Below, in pieces: positions 47,242 to 56,379 of a stretch of 64,000 nucleotides of DNA (the first letter of the stretch is position 1; the number at the start of each line of letters is the position of its first letter). The notes beneath the pieces were generated by a model. The model ran no database searches and was not told the DNA's origin. It was given only the letters and a program-made list of their open reading frames with translations. The position numbers were made by a program, and so were the translations under genes. The DNA comes from Pseudomonas viridiflava (GTDB taxonomy: Bacteria > Pseudomonadota > Gammaproteobacteria > Pseudomonadales > Pseudomonadaceae), in assembly GCF_900591205.1 (NCBI RefSeq), contig NZ_UUPU01000029.1, forward strand, positions 248,001 to 312,000, given 5' to 3'.

Positions 47242-48093
47242 TCAAGCAGGGCTGTTCGCGCACAAATCGAGCAATTGGCGTTGCAGACTCTGCCCCGCCG
47301 CGCCCAAACCACTGCGGCCATACAACGCCAGTCGTACGCCCTGCACCATGGGCAAACCGCTGTCCGCGCCGAGCACAATATGCCCGGCCTGCACCACCCG
47401 GCGCGGCAGCAAACTGATACCCAACCCCGCTGCCACTGCCGAACACACACTGGCCAGGCTCGCGCTGGAATAGCCGATGCGCCACCGCCAACCGGCCACT
47501 TCCAGGTGCTGCAGCATTTCATTGCGGTACAGGCCGCCGACCGGAAAGGCCACCAAGGGCAATGGGTCGCGCCCCAGGGAGGGCGTGCTGCGGCTGTCGA
47601 CCCAGCACAACGGCTCCGGCCACGACGCCAGGCAGTCCACGCTGTCGCCCATCTGCTTGACCAGCAATACATCGAACTCACCGCCGCGATACTGGCGCTG
47701 CAACTCAGGGCCCAGGCCGCTGGTGACCTCCAGGCGCACCCGCGGGAATGCCTGCACAAACGCCGAGAGCAATGGCATCAGGCGTTCGGCGGCAAAGTCT
47801 TCGGGTACGCCAAGGCGCAGCACGCCGTCACTTTGCTGGTTGATCAGCACATCGGCGGCTTCTTCATGCAGCGCGAGGATGCGTCGCGCATAGGCCAGCA
47901 ACCGTTCACCCTCAGCGGTGGGCACCACGCGGCGCAGGTCGCGGTCCAGCAACTGGCACACCACCCCGTCTTCGAGGCGGCGGATCTGCTGGCTCACGGT
48001 GGACTGGGTCAGATGCAGGCGCTCGGCGGCGCGGGTGAAATTGCCGCAATCCACCACGGCAACAAAACTGCGCAATAACACGGGGTCGAACAT
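47242..48093 (-). CDS. LysR-family transcriptional regulator
   Basis: A regulator of about 283 residues. The N-terminal winged HTH reads Phe-Thr-Arg-Ala-Ala-Glu-Arg-Leu-His-Leu-Thr-Gln-Ser-Thr-Val-Ser, and a periplasmic-binding-like effector domain follows from about residue 90. Starts at 48093, 48105 and 48117 are in frame; I chose 48093 (Met-Phe-Asp-Pro-Val-Leu-Leu-Arg-Ser-Phe) because it gives the usual short lead before the HTH. It is divergent from the deaminase-MFS pair, which it probably controls. Confidence 0.88.
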   Translation of the reverse strand: MFDPVLLRSFVAVVDCGNFTRAAERLHLTQSTVSQQIRRLEDGVVCQLLDRDLRRVVPTAEGERLLAYARRILALHEEAADVLINQQSDGVLRLGVPEDFAAERLMPLLSAFVQAFPRVRLEVTSGLGPELQRQYRGGEFDVLLVKQMGDSVDCLASWPEPLCWVDSRSTPSLGRDPLPLVAFPVGGLYRNEMLQHLEVAGWRWRIGYSSASLASVCSAVAAGLGISLLPRRVVQAGHIVLGADSGLPMVQGVRLALYGRSGLGAAGQSLQRQLLDLCANSPA

Positions 48094-48199
48094 CGTCTTC
48101 ACCATTGCATTTGCCACTGATTGGCATGGTTATATTTAATTTCAGAATACCCCGGTGGCTGCCCATACTTCACCCTTCATTCTGCCCGCAGGAGTCCCC

Positions 48200-48661
48200 A
48201 TGACCGACGATCAACAGCATCTGCAACGCGCCATCCAACTGGCCAAGACCAACGTGGCCCAGGGTGGCCGCCCGTTTGGTGCGGTGCTGGTGCGCAACGG
48301 CGAAGTGCTGGTGGACGCCGTGAATGAGATCCACCTGAGCCAGGACCCCACCGCCCACGCCGAGCTGCTGGCAATTCGCGCCGCCAGCCAACAGCTCGGC
48401 GCACGCCTTCAGGGCTGCGTGATCTACGCCAGCGGCCAGCCTTGCCCGATGTGCCTGAGCGCCATGTACCTGTGCGGCGTGGAGCGGGTGGTGTTTGCTG
48501 CCAGCAACGCAATGGCCGAGCCATTTGGCCTGTCGACGGCGGCGATTGGCCAACAGGTCGGCCTGCCCGTGCATGAACAAAGCCTGCCGATCCAGCACCT
48601 GCCCGACGCAGCCATGACGGCCCTGTATCGCGAATGGAAAACCCTGCATGCCCCTGAATAA
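48200..48661 (+). CDS. nucleoside/guanine deaminase-like enzyme
   Basis: A 153-residue zinc deaminase of the CDA superfamily. The zinc ligands and catalytic Glu are His53-Ala-Glu55 and Pro-Cys82-Pro-Met-Cys85. It fits guanine deaminase (GuaD-like) or similar small-molecule deaminases more than tRNA adenosine deaminase, because it lacks TadA-type tRNA contacts that I recognise. I chose ATG at 48200 (Met-Thr-Asp-Asp-Gln-Gln) with CAGGAG upstream. It overlaps the MFS gene by 14 bases and is divergent from a LysR gene. Confidence 0.87.
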   Translation: MTDDQQHLQRAIQLAKTNVAQGGRPFGAVLVRNGEVLVDAVNEIHLSQDPTAHAELLAIRAASQQLGARLQGCVIYASGQPCPMCLSAMYLCGVERVVFAASNAMAEPFGLSTAAIGQQVGLPVHEQSLPIQHLPDAAMTALYREWKTLHAPE

Positions 48662-49817
48662 ATCCCTCGCCGGCTGGGGCCTGCTGGTGGTCCTGGGCTT
48701 GAACCTGCGCCCCATCCTCAGTTCCATCAGCCCGTTGCTCGGCGAGATTCGCCTGGCCACCGGTTTGAGTTTCCAGAGCAGCGCCCTGCTGACCAGCCTG
48801 CCCGTGGTGTGCATGGGCCTGGTGGCACTGGTGGGTGTACGCGTTGAAGCGCAGTTGGGTGAGCGGCGCGGCATCGCCCTGGGCTTGATGCTGATTCTGC
48901 TGGCGTGCCTGGCGCGCTGGCTGATGGGCCAGGCGTCGGCGCTGCTGGTCACGGCATTGCTTGGCGGTGCGGGGGTGGCGTTGATCCAGGCGCTGGTGCC
49001 GGCGATGATCAAGCGTGAATTTCATCACCGCGTTCCGGTGGCGATGGGCGTGTATTCGGCCTCGCTGATGGCCGGTGGCGGGCTGGCGGCGCTGCTCAGC
49101 CCGATGGTGGCCACACACTTCCAGCAATGGCAGGCGGGGCTCGGTGTGTGGCTGCTGCCGGCGCTGGCGGCGTTGCTGCTGTGGGCCTGGCTGCCGCTGG
49201 GTGCCGCGAAAAACCCGCAGCGGGTGCCTGCGTTCCAGGGTTTGCGCAACCGCCGTGCCTGGCTGCTGGCGTTGTATTTCGGCCTGGTGAACTGCGGCTA
49301 CATGAGCATGGTGGCGTGGCTGCCGGCCTACTATCAGCAATTGGGCTGGGGCGTGCTGCCGAGCGGTTCGTTGCTGGCGTTCATGACTATCTTCCAGGTG
49401 ATCGCCGCGCTGTTGATGCCGGTGCTGGCGCAACGCGGGATCGACCGCCGGCCACTGCTCGGTATCAGCCTGCTGGCACAGACCGTGGGTTACCTCGGCC
49501 TGATCCTCGCACCGCAGGAATACCCGCACCTGTGGGTGGCGTTGTGCGGCTTCGGCCTGGGCGCATGTTTTGCGCTAAGCCTGCTGCTGACCCTCGACCA
49601 CCATCGCGATCCTCGCCAGGCCGGGCAACTGGCGGCCTTTGTGCAAGGCGTGGGTTTTCTGATCAACGCGCTCTCGCCCTGGCTGACCGGCTGGCTGCGT
49701 GAGCTGACCGGTAGCTTCATCAGCGCCTGGGTCGTGCTGACGGTAACCGTGGTGGCGATGCTGGTGGTGACCCGCGTGTTCAGTCCGGCAACCTACCGCA
49801 CGGCGCCTGCTCTATAG
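48648..49817 (+). CDS. MFS transporter, CynX/NimT type
   Basis: A 389-residue inner-membrane protein with twelve predicted membrane segments. The N-terminal Leu-Gly-Leu-Asn-Leu-Arg-Pro-Ile-Leu-Ser-Ser-Ile-Ser-Pro-Leu is characteristic of the CynX/NimT (cyanate/2-nitroimidazole) MFS group. It overlaps the deaminase gene by 14 bases, so transport and deamination probably concern the same compound, perhaps a purine or related heterocycle. Confidence 0.88.
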   Translation: MPLNKSLAGWGLLVVLGLNLRPILSSISPLLGEIRLATGLSFQSSALLTSLPVVCMGLVALVGVRVEAQLGERRGIALGLMLILLACLARWLMGQASALLVTALLGGAGVALIQALVPAMIKREFHHRVPVAMGVYSASLMAGGGLAALLSPMVATHFQQWQAGLGVWLLPALAALLLWAWLPLGAAKNPQRVPAFQGLRNRRAWLLALYFGLVNCGYMSMVAWLPAYYQQLGWGVLPSGSLLAFMTIFQVIAALLMPVLAQRGIDRRPLLGISLLAQTVGYLGLILAPQEYPHLWVALCGFGLGACFALSLLLTLDHHRDPRQAGQLAAFVQGVGFLINALSPWLTGWLRELTGSFISAWVVLTVTVVAMLVVTRVFSPATYRTAPAL

Positions 49818-49914
49818 ATATGCATTTAAGGTCTAGATAAAACAAACATGCTTCATTGACGGAATAAGCAGCCACCTTAAAATCCCGGTTCTTCTACAGG
49901 ATGCCGGGCACACC

Positions 49915-50835
49915 ATGGATCTTCGCCAGCTGCGTTACTTCATCGCTCTTAACGAGCACCGCAGTTTCGTGCGCGCCGCCGACGCCATGGGCATCACGCA
50001 GCCGGCGTTCAGCCGCAGCATCCAGGGCCTGGAACAAGAGTTCGGCTGTGTGCTGGTGGACCGTGCCCATAAAGACCTGCGCCCGACCCCCGAAGGCCAG
50101 GTGGTGCTGCAACACGCCCTGAGCCTGGTGCAGGGCGCGGCGCTGCTCAGCCATGAAGTCACGCGTATGACCAAACTCGACGCGGGCGAGGTGCGGTTTG
50201 GCAGCGATGCGGTGGCGGCCGTGAACCTGGTGCCGCAGGCGGTAGCCCGCTTCATCGGTATACACCCCAAGGTAAGCAGTCGTTTACAGGTGGATAACTG
50301 GGAGAAGTTGGGCCGCAGCCTCAGCCGCGAAGAGATCGAATTTTTTGTCGCCGACATACGCCACTTCGAGGCCGATCCGAATTTCCATACCCAACCCCTC
50401 ACCCCCAGGCGCAATCTGTTTTTCTGCCGCGCCGGGCATCCGTTGCTGGCCAAGGACAGCTTATCCACCAACGACCTGTTCGAGTATCCGCTGGCCACGC
50501 CATTGATCGCGCCGGGGATTCGCAAATTGCTGGCTAACCTGAGTGGGCGTATCAACTTTTCGCCGACCCTGGAGTTGGAGCACTTTCCGGCATTGGCAAG
50601 CATCGTGACGCAGTCCGATGCCATTGGCCTGGGGGCCACAGAAGCGTTTGCCGATGGGCTCGCCTCAGGCGAGTTGGTCACCCTGCATTGGCGCAATGTG
50701 CCACATAGCCTCGACAGTCTGAACAACCACTGCGGGATCATCCGCCGCGCCGGGTTTCGCCTGTCACCCGCGGCCTGGAGCATGATCGAAATGTTGATGG
50801 CGGTAGATAAGCAACCCACCCGCGTCGCCCTTTAG
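49915..50835 (+). CDS. LysR-family transcriptional regulator
   Basis: A 306-residue regulator. HTH: Phe-Val-Arg-Ala-Ala-Asp-Ala-Met-Gly-Ile-Thr-Gln-Pro-Ala-Phe-Ser (about 18-33), followed by the effector domain. It lies 97 bases after the MFS gene and upstream of a small exported protein gene on the same strand. No divergent target gene adjoins it, so its target is open. Confidence 0.9.
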   Translation: MDLRQLRYFIALNEHRSFVRAADAMGITQPAFSRSIQGLEQEFGCVLVDRAHKDLRPTPEGQVVLQHALSLVQGAALLSHEVTRMTKLDAGEVRFGSDAVAAVNLVPQAVARFIGIHPKVSSRLQVDNWEKLGRSLSREEIEFFVADIRHFEADPNFHTQPLTPRRNLFFCRAGHPLLAKDSLSTNDLFEYPLATPLIAPGIRKLLANLSGRINFSPTLELEHFPALASIVTQSDAIGLGATEAFADGLASGELVTLHWRNVPHSLDSLNNHCGIIRRAGFRLSPAAWSMIEMLMAVDKQPTRVAL

Positions 50836-50949
50836 CCCAACATTACCTCCTGCCCCTTGCATTGAATCGGCCGAGCCAGCCCCCTCCTGAATGCAGGCAG
50901 GCTGTATCTACCCAGTGCTTTCAGCCCTATTTACTCAGGAAGAGTACCC

Positions 50950-51264
50950 ATGACTGCTGCGTCCCCTTTCATCGCTTGTACGTTTCTTTCTCTGTTGTCG
51001 CTGGCAGCCCAGGCGGCGCCCGACGTAGGCCCGACCAAACGCCCACACCTTGAAGTGGTGAACAAGACCAAGACCCCGCTGGATATCATTCGAGGAAAAT
51101 GGACGACCGTGGTCCTGCCGGGAGAAAGCCTGCAGGTCGAAGACACCAGAACCCACGCCCTGACAATTGCCACTAAAACTCGCGACGCGGCCATCCGATT
51201 TGTAACGCTGTCGTACGTTAAAGGCTGCAAAGCGCAGACCTGCTTGTTGATTACCGGAGAATAA
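50950..51264 (+). CDS. small exported protein of unknown function
   Basis: A 104-residue protein with a signal peptide (cleavage near Ala-Ala-Gln-Ala-Ala-Pro) and a mature part of about 80 residues, predicted mainly beta. Two Cys near the C-terminus (Gly-Cys-Lys-Ala-Gln-Thr-Cys) could form a disulfide. The segment Gly-Lys-Trp-Thr-Thr-Val-Val-Leu-Pro-Gly-Glu is suggestive of a small beta-sandwich. An AGGAAG site precedes the ATG. It is convergent with the desaturase gene (3 bases between stops). No family recognised. Confidence 0.7.
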   Translation: MTAASPFIACTFLSLLSLAAQAAPDVGPTKRPHLEVVNKTKTPLDIIRGKWTTVVLPGESLQVEDTRTHALTIATKTRDAAIRFVTLSYVKGCKAQTCLLITGE

Positions 51265-51267
51265 CCC

Positions 51268-52341
51268 TCACACCGGCGCAGCCTGGTTTACCTGCGACTG
51301 CGCCTGCTCCCCGCGCTCATAACGATTGGCCCGCGCAAACGTCCCGAAATCGTTGAAACGCACGCCCATCTCGGCCATCACTTTGTGCGCCACCCCGGCC
51401 GTCATCTGGCGGATGTAAAACGGCTCCTTCACCACAAAGTGATGGATGCCGTGGGTGCTGCCGAAATTGAAGCAAAACGCCTGCAACGGCCACAGCCACC
51501 ACGGGTTCAGCACTTGGGTTTGCTGGATCACATTGCCCAGTTCCACATCGCCGTAGTAGTGCATGTTGGAGCTCACAAAGTGCAGGCAAAAGGTGCGCAG
51601 CACGTTAGGGCCGATGATCACCACGGCGGCGATGTCGATCACTTGCATCATCTGCAACGTACCGGCTGACCACGCTATGGGCGCGCCCATCAGGCTGGCG
51701 ATGCCGTCGGCCGCATGAAAACCCAGGAAGATGTACCAGGCGCCCCAGTGCAGCAGCGCCAACGGTGCGTACACCAACAGCGAGCGCTTGAGGATCTTCA
51801 GTTTGTGGCTCCAGGTCTTGGCGCGCAGCATCCGGATGAAGGCCGACATCACGTTATCGCCCACCATCAGCAACCGCGCAAAACCCCAGGGTTCGCCATT
51901 GGTGATGGCGCGCTCTTCCATATCGGTTTCGGTGCCCGACACCTTGTGATGGTTGAGGTGCAGATGCCGGCGAATCCACGGGTTGATGGTGCTCGGCCGC
52001 GCCAGCCATACCAGGCCCATCATCAGGTTGTGGGGCAGGCGTTGCTTGCGAAAGTACATGCTGTGGATCAGGTCGTGTTCCAACTCGTGGGTCAGCGAGG
52101 CCAAAAAGGCATTGAGCAGCAGGCACACCCACCAGGCCATATGACCGCTGATATACAGCGCCGCCGAACCCAGCATGCCCAGCAGGGCAAACGCCAGGAT
52201 GCCCGCGCCCAGCGCATCCTGATGCTGCAGCCAGGGGTGCTGGCGGCGCAGCCTGACGCCTTCGGCCAGCACCACTTCACGAATATGCGCCGAGCGCTGT
52301 TGCGCGTTCATCTGTTGGGGACTTGCAGAAGTACCGTCCAT
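51268..52341 (-). CDS. membrane fatty-acid desaturase-family protein
   Basis: A 357-residue di-iron membrane enzyme. Histidine boxes are His-Glu-Leu-Glu-His-Asp-Leu-Ile-His, His-Leu-His-Leu-Asn-His-His and Gly-Ile-His-His-Phe, spread among four or so membrane segments. I chose ATG at 52341 (Met-Asp-Gly-Thr-Ser-Ala) with a GAGGATGGGAG site; a longer frame to 52437 lacks support. It is divergent from an AraC-family gene, probably its regulator. It differs from the DesA-type enzyme at 61924, and its lipid or alkyl substrate is unknown. Confidence 0.87.
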   Translation of the reverse strand: MDGTSASPQQMNAQQRSAHIREVVLAEGVRLRRQHPWLQHQDALGAGILAFALLGMLGSAALYISGHMAWWVCLLLNAFLASLTHELEHDLIHSMYFRKQRLPHNLMMGLVWLARPSTINPWIRRHLHLNHHKVSGTETDMEERAITNGEPWGFARLLMVGDNVMSAFIRMLRAKTWSHKLKILKRSLLVYAPLALLHWGAWYIFLGFHAADGIASLMGAPIAWSAGTLQMMQVIDIAAVVIIGPNVLRTFCLHFVSSNMHYYGDVELGNVIQQTQVLNPWWLWPLQAFCFNFGSTHGIHHFVVKEPFYIRQMTAGVAHKVMAEMGVRFNDFGTFARANRYERGEQAQSQVNQAAPV

Positions 52342-52442
52342 GCTCCCATCCTCTTGTTTACCGATGGTTACATCCTGCACCAGCCATGCCTGCAGGACGC
52401 TAGCCCCACACGCCAACCTGTTGACCGCAAGCGCCAATCGTC

Positions 52443-53447
52443 ATGACCGAACCGACTTCCCTCGCCAGTTGGACCCGCGCCCTGCGCAAGCAGCTCGACG
52501 CCCTGGACCTCGACAGCGCCGCGCTGTGCGCCGAGGCCGGGCTCGACCCGCAGCAAATGGACGACCCGAATGCGCGCTACCCGCTGTCGGCCACCACGCG
52601 CCTGTGGGAATTGGCGGTGCAGGCCAGCGGCGATCCGGCAATCGGTTTGCGGGTGTCGCGGTTTGTCAGCCCCACCACGTTTCACGCGCTGGGCTACGCC
52701 TTGGTGGCCAGCGGCAGTCTGCGAGAAGTGTTCGAGCGCATCGTGCGCTATCACCAGGTGGTCAGCGATGCCCTGGTGCTGGAACTGAGCGGCGATGGCG
52801 AGCGCTACCGCTTTCGCCTGCTGCAACCACCGGGCAGCCCGGCGCCGGCGCTGGAAGCCATCGACGCTTTCGCCGCGATCTATGTACGCACCTGCCGCAA
52901 CCGCCTGGGCCGCGACTACGCGCCGTTGGCGGTTTACCTGCGCCGCCCGGAACCGGCCGACCCCAACCCCTGGCATACAGTGTTTCGGGCGCCGGTGTTT
53001 TTTGCCGCTGAGGAAGACCGCCTCGAATTCGCCGCCCATGATTTCGACAGCCACCTGGACGATGCCAACCCGGAACTGGCCGAACACAACGAAACCGTGC
53101 TCAAACGCACCCTGGCCCAACTGCAACCGCTGACTTGGGAACGTAAAGTGCGCGCAGCCATCGAGGCGCAACTGCCCGAAGGCGAGCCGAGTGCCGAACG
53201 GGTTGCGCAGGCCCTGCATCTGAGCCTGCGCAGCTTGCAGCGGCATCTGGCGGATGAAGGCTGCCGGTTTGACGCGCTGCTCAATGAGTGCCGGGAGAAC
53301 CTGGCGTTGCTGCACCTGCGCGACCCGCAATGTTCATTGGCTGAGATCAGTCATTTGCTCGGGTTTGCCGATACCAGCAGCTTTAACCGGGCGTTCAAGC
53401 GCTGGACGGGGATGACGCCGGGGCAGTTTCGGGATGGGTTGCGGTAG
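52443..53447 (+). CDS. AraC-family regulator
   Basis: A 334-residue regulator with an N-terminal Arabinose_bd-type sensor domain (Arg-Tyr-Pro-Leu-Ser-Ala-Thr-Thr-Arg-Leu-Trp; about 20-210) and a C-terminal double HTH (Arg-Val-Ala-Gln-Ala-Leu-His-Leu-Ser-Leu-Arg-Ser-Leu-Gln-Arg, then Ser-Leu-Ala-Glu-Ile-Ser-His-Leu-Leu-Gly-Phe-Ala-Asp, and the closing Phe-Asn-Arg-Ala-Phe-Lys-Arg-Trp-Thr-Gly). This domain pair often controls lipid or alkane genes. It starts about 100 bases from the divergent desaturase gene. Confidence 0.9.
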   Translation: MTEPTSLASWTRALRKQLDALDLDSAALCAEAGLDPQQMDDPNARYPLSATTRLWELAVQASGDPAIGLRVSRFVSPTTFHALGYALVASGSLREVFERIVRYHQVVSDALVLELSGDGERYRFRLLQPPGSPAPALEAIDAFAAIYVRTCRNRLGRDYAPLAVYLRRPEPADPNPWHTVFRAPVFFAAEEDRLEFAAHDFDSHLDDANPELAEHNETVLKRTLAQLQPLTWERKVRAAIEAQLPEGEPSAERVAQALHLSLRSLQRHLADEGCRFDALLNECRENLALLHLRDPQCSLAEISHLLGFADTSSFNRAFKRWTGMTPGQFRDGLR

Positions 53448-53474
53448 GGAGATTTTTGGCGAATGTGAGGGCCT

Positions 53475-53558
53475 CATCGCAGGCAAGCCAGCTCCCACAG
53501 TTGACTGCATTCCATGGTTGGAACTCGGTCAACTGTGGGAGCTGGCTTGCCTGCGATG
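53475..53558. repeat. REPIN-like element, reversed orientation
   Basis: A perfect 30-bp inverted repeat: 53475-53504 and 53529-53558 (arm core ggcaagccagctcccacagt), loop 24 bases. It starts 28 bases after the AraC gene and ends 12 bases past the receiver gene stop. The arms are inverted relative to the other REPINs (REP tails point outward). Confidence 0.85.
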
Positions 53559-53570
53559 GCGTCAGATCAG

Positions 53571-53936
53571 TCAACGCCCCCGATCACGCCGCAGCAACTT
53601 CTTCACCCGCGCCACCAGCGCCTTGGCTTCAAACGGCTTGAGCAAATAATCATCCTCATGCAGCTCCAGGCCGCGCAGGCGGTCTTCAATCCCGCCCGGC
53701 GTGGTCAAGAACAGCAGCGGCGTATCGCCCTTCTGCCGAATGGCCTGCTGCAACTTCCAGGCATTCAGGCCCGGCAGCATTACATCCAGAATCACCAGCT
53801 CGTAATCGCCGCCTTCGACAAAACGCTGGGCCGCCATGCCGTTGGCCGCGACTTCCACGGTGTAGCCGGCCTCGTTCAAGCCCTGGGCCATCCGCTGTGC
53901 TTCGTCGGTCTCATGTTCCACTAACAGCACGCGCAT
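53571..53936 (-). CDS. receiver-only response regulator
   Basis: A 121-residue phospho-acceptor domain with the phosphorylation Asp in Leu-Val-Ile-Leu-Asp-Val-Met-Leu-Pro, Thr in Phe-Leu-Thr-Thr and Lys in Leu-Leu-Lys-Pro-Phe. It resembles the receiver of OmpR-family regulators up to the interdomain linker (Val-Lys-Lys-Leu-Leu-Arg-Arg), then stops, with a REPIN 12 bases beyond. There is no DNA-binding domain and no kinase nearby. It lies 38 bases downstream of a Crp/Fnr gene and probably shares its transcript. Confidence 0.87.
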   Translation of the reverse strand: MRVLLVEHETDEAQRMAQGLNEAGYTVEVAANGMAAQRFVEGGDYELVILDVMLPGLNAWKLQQAIRQKGDTPLLFLTTPGGIEDRLRGLELHEDDYLLKPFEAKALVARVKKLLRRDRGR

Positions 53937-53974
53937 AACACACCTCGATTGATCAGACCTGCAGGCTACCACCC

Positions 53975-54661
53975 TCAGGTGTGCGCCGCCTGCCGCAGCC
54001 GCTGTGCATCGAGGATTTCGATCTCGCCATAGCCCAGGCGCACGATGCCTTGGGTTTGCAGGTCCTTGAGCAGGGCGTTGGTGGTCTGGCGCGACAGGCT
54101 CAACATCGCCGCCAGGTCTTCCTGGGGCAATTGCAGCACGCGTCTGGCGGGTTCGATATCGCCGTGCCCCTCGACAATCATCAACAAACGATGGGCCAGC
54201 CGCACCGAGGCCGGCATCAGGCTGAGCTGTTCCAGGCCGATAAAACTCAGGCGCAGTTTCTGGCTCATCAATAACGCCAGGTCGCGCCAGTACCGAGGGG
54301 CCTGGTCAAGGATTTTCAGCAGCGCTTGCTGCGGCACCTGCAACAGGGTGCACGGCCCCACAGCGCAGGCGTCGTGGGTGCGCGGCAATCCGTCGAACAG
54401 GCAGATTTCGCCGAACCAGTAGGGCACCTCCACCAGGCTCAAAATCGCCTCTTTGCCCTGCTCATTCACCGCGCTGACCCGCAGGCTGCCGTCGAGCACG
54501 GCATACAGGCCGCAGGGCGGGTCACCGCGCTTGAACAGGTATTGCCCCGCCGCCAGCTGCCGCAGCCTCGCGTGGGCCAGCAAGCTATGCTGAAAAGGCG
54601 CAGGCAGATGGCTGAACCAGTGACCGGCAGCCAGCCGGGCGTGCCATTGGTCTACGTCCAT
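53975..54661 (-). CDS. Crp/Fnr-family regulator
   Basis: A 228-residue regulator with an N-terminal cyclic-nucleotide-binding-like domain (Leu-Phe-Lys-Arg-Gly-Asp-Pro-Pro-Cys-Gly-Leu-Tyr; Phe-Gly-Glu-Ile-Cys-Leu-Phe-Asp-Gly) and a C-terminal winged HTH (Ala-Ala-Met-Leu-Ser-Leu-Ser-Arg-Gln-Thr-Thr-Asn). It lacks the N-terminal Cys cluster of Fnr. The ligand is unknown. The following gene encodes a lone receiver domain. Confidence 0.88.
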   Translation of the reverse strand: MDVDQWHARLAAGHWFSHLPAPFQHSLLAHARLRQLAAGQYLFKRGDPPCGLYAVLDGSLRVSAVNEQGKEAILSLVEVPYWFGEICLFDGLPRTHDACAVGPCTLLQVPQQALLKILDQAPRYWRDLALLMSQKLRLSFIGLEQLSLMPASVRLAHRLLMIVEGHGDIEPARRVLQLPQEDLAAMLSLSRQTTNALLKDLQTQGIVRLGYGEIEILDAQRLRQAAHT

Positions 54662-54744
54662 GAGAACTCCGAAGATTGTCGCCCAGCTGACAGTCAGTGG
54701 CGGGCCGGCAGGGCATGATCAAACATCCTACAGGAGGAACAACA

Positions 54745-55272
54745 ATGAAAAGCCTCGTCGACCACCTCAGTCAATACGCCGCCTACCACCGCGACCCGCG
54801 CAACATTGCCAGCCACTTTATCGGCATCCCGCTGATTGTGGTGGCCGTGGCCGTGCTGTTGTCACGCCCTGAATGGGCGGTGGGCAACCTCTGGATTTCA
54901 CCCGCCGTGATTATCGCGATGTTTTCAGCGTGGTTTTACCTGCGCCTGGAACTGGCGCTGGGTGTGCTGATGACAGTGCTGATGGGCCTGTCGGTGTGGG
55001 CCGGGCATGTGCTGGCGGCGCAGAGCACGCTGGTGTGGCTGAGCAGCGGCGTGGGGATGTTTGTGCTGGGCTGGGTGATTCAGTTTGTCGGGCATTACTA
55101 CGAAGGCAAGAAACCCGCGTTTGTGGACGACGTATCGGGGCTGATCGTAGGGCCGCTGTTTGTAGTGGCGGAGCTGGCGTTTCTGGTGGGGTTGCGCCAG
55201 GGGCTCAAGCAGCAGATTGAAGAGCGCTCGGGGCCGGTGGAGCGCCGTGATCTAAAGCTGAGTAAGGTCTAA
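54745..55272 (+). CDS. Mpo1-like (DUF962) membrane dioxygenase
   Basis: A 175-residue membrane protein with about four membrane segments, of the DUF962/YGL010w family. Yeast Mpo1 is an Fe(II)-dependent dioxygenase that shortens 2-hydroxy fatty acids by one carbon. The conserved His positions appear in Tyr-His-Arg-Asp-Pro-Arg-Asn-Ile-Ala-Ser-His-Phe and Gln-Phe-Val-Gly-His-Tyr-Tyr-Glu-Gly-Lys-Lys-Pro-Ala. I chose ATG at 54745, preceded by AGGAGGAAC. The bacterial role is not established. Confidence 0.87.
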   Translation: MKSLVDHLSQYAAYHRDPRNIASHFIGIPLIVVAVAVLLSRPEWAVGNLWISPAVIIAMFSAWFYLRLELALGVLMTVLMGLSVWAGHVLAAQSTLVWLSSGVGMFVLGWVIQFVGHYYEGKKPAFVDDVSGLIVGPLFVVAELAFLVGLRQGLKQQIEERSGPVERRDLKLSKV

Positions 55273-55362
55273 ATGTGGGAGCTGGCTTGCCTGCGATGCA
55301 AGCACCTCGGTGCGTCAGTCACACCGCAGTGATGCTATCGCAGGCAAGCCAGCTCCCACATG
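55271..55362. repeat. REPIN-like element
   Basis: The arms atgtgggagctggcttgcct and its complement (aggcaagccagctcccacat) flank gcacctcggtg-type inner arms. It lies between two converging genes. Confidence 0.8.
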
Positions 55363-55395
55363 AGCCATGTCCCCACAGTGTGTTTTGCGCTGTTC

Positions 55396-56376
55396 TTAAG
55401 CTTTTTGCCAGACCTTGGGCTTGAAGAACAAGGTCTCGCCCCGCGCCAAACCGGTCAGGCTGTCGTGGTCTTTCACCACTTCAGCTTCGATCAGCTCGCT
55501 CTGGCCTTCCACTTTCAGGGTGACCCGCGTAGTGGCGCCCAGCGGCCGGATATCGCGCACTTCAGCCGCGTGGTGGTCTTCCAGTTCATGCCGCGAGAGC
55601 GACACTTCATGCGGACGGAACAGCACGTGATTGTCCTCGCCCAAATGCAGGCGGTTGGAATCACCCAGGAAGTGGTACACAAAATCGCTGGCCGGGTTTT
55701 CGTAGACTTCACCCGGTGAGCCGATCTGCTCGATCACGCCCTTGTTCATCACCACGATACGGTCGGCGACTTCCATGGCCTCTTCCTGGTCGTGGGTCAC
55801 GAACACCGAGGTCAGGTTGATGTCTTCGTGCAGGCGCGCCAGCCAGCGGCGCAGCTCTTTACGCACCTTGGCGTCGAGGGCGCCGAACGGCTCGTCCAGC
55901 AGCAGCACTTTAGGTTCTACCGCCAGGGCGCGGGCCAAGGCGATGCGCTGGCGCTGGCCACCGGAGAGTTGTTCCGGGTAGCGATCAGACAGCCAATCGA
56001 GCTGCACCATATTCAGCAGCTCGTGGACTTTTACCGCGATCTGGCTTTCGTTCGGGCGCTGGTTTTTCGGCTTCATGCGCAGGCCGAAGGCGACGTTGTC
56101 GAACACGGTCATGTGGCGGAACAGCGCGTAGTGCTGGAATACAAAACCGACGTTGCGATCACGCACGTCGTGGCCGGACACGTCTTCACCGTGGAACACG
56201 ATGCTGCCGTCATCCGGGGTTTCCAGGCCGGCAATGATGCGCAGCAAGGTAGTTTTGCCGCAGCCGGACGGGCCCAGCAACGCCACCAGCTCGCCACTCT
56301 GGATATCCAGATTGATGCTGTTGAGGGCCTTGAAGGCGTTGAAATTCTTGCTGACATTACGGACTTCGATCGACAT
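55396..56376 (-). CDS. cysA: sulfate ABC transporter, ATP-binding subunit
   Basis: The 326-residue ATPase of sulfate/thiosulfate import. Walker A is Gly-Pro-Ser-Gly-Cys-Gly-Lys-Thr, signature Leu-Ser-Gly-Gly-Gln-Arg-Gln-Arg, Walker B [12 protein letters not shown]. A C-terminal TOBE-like domain follows after residue 240 (Leu-Phe-Arg-Pro-His-Glu-Val). It is the last gene of oscA-sbp-cysT-cysW-cysA, 3 bases after cysW. Confidence 0.96.
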   Translation of the reverse strand: MSIEVRNVSKNFNAFKALNSINLDIQSGELVALLGPSGCGKTTLLRIIAGLETPDDGSIVFHGEDVSGHDVRDRNVGFVFQHYALFRHMTVFDNVAFGLRMKPKNQRPNESQIAVKVHELLNMVQLDWLSDRYPEQLSGGQRQRIALARALAVEPKVLLLDEPFGALDAKVRKELRRWLARLHEDINLTSVFVTHDQEEAMEVADRIVVMNKGVIEQIGSPGEVYENPASDFVYHFLGDSNRLHLGEDNHVLFRPHEVSLSRHELEDHHAAEVRDIRPLGATTRVTLKVEGQSELIEAEVVKDHDSLTGLARGETLFFKPKVWQKA

Positions 56377-56379
56377 GAC

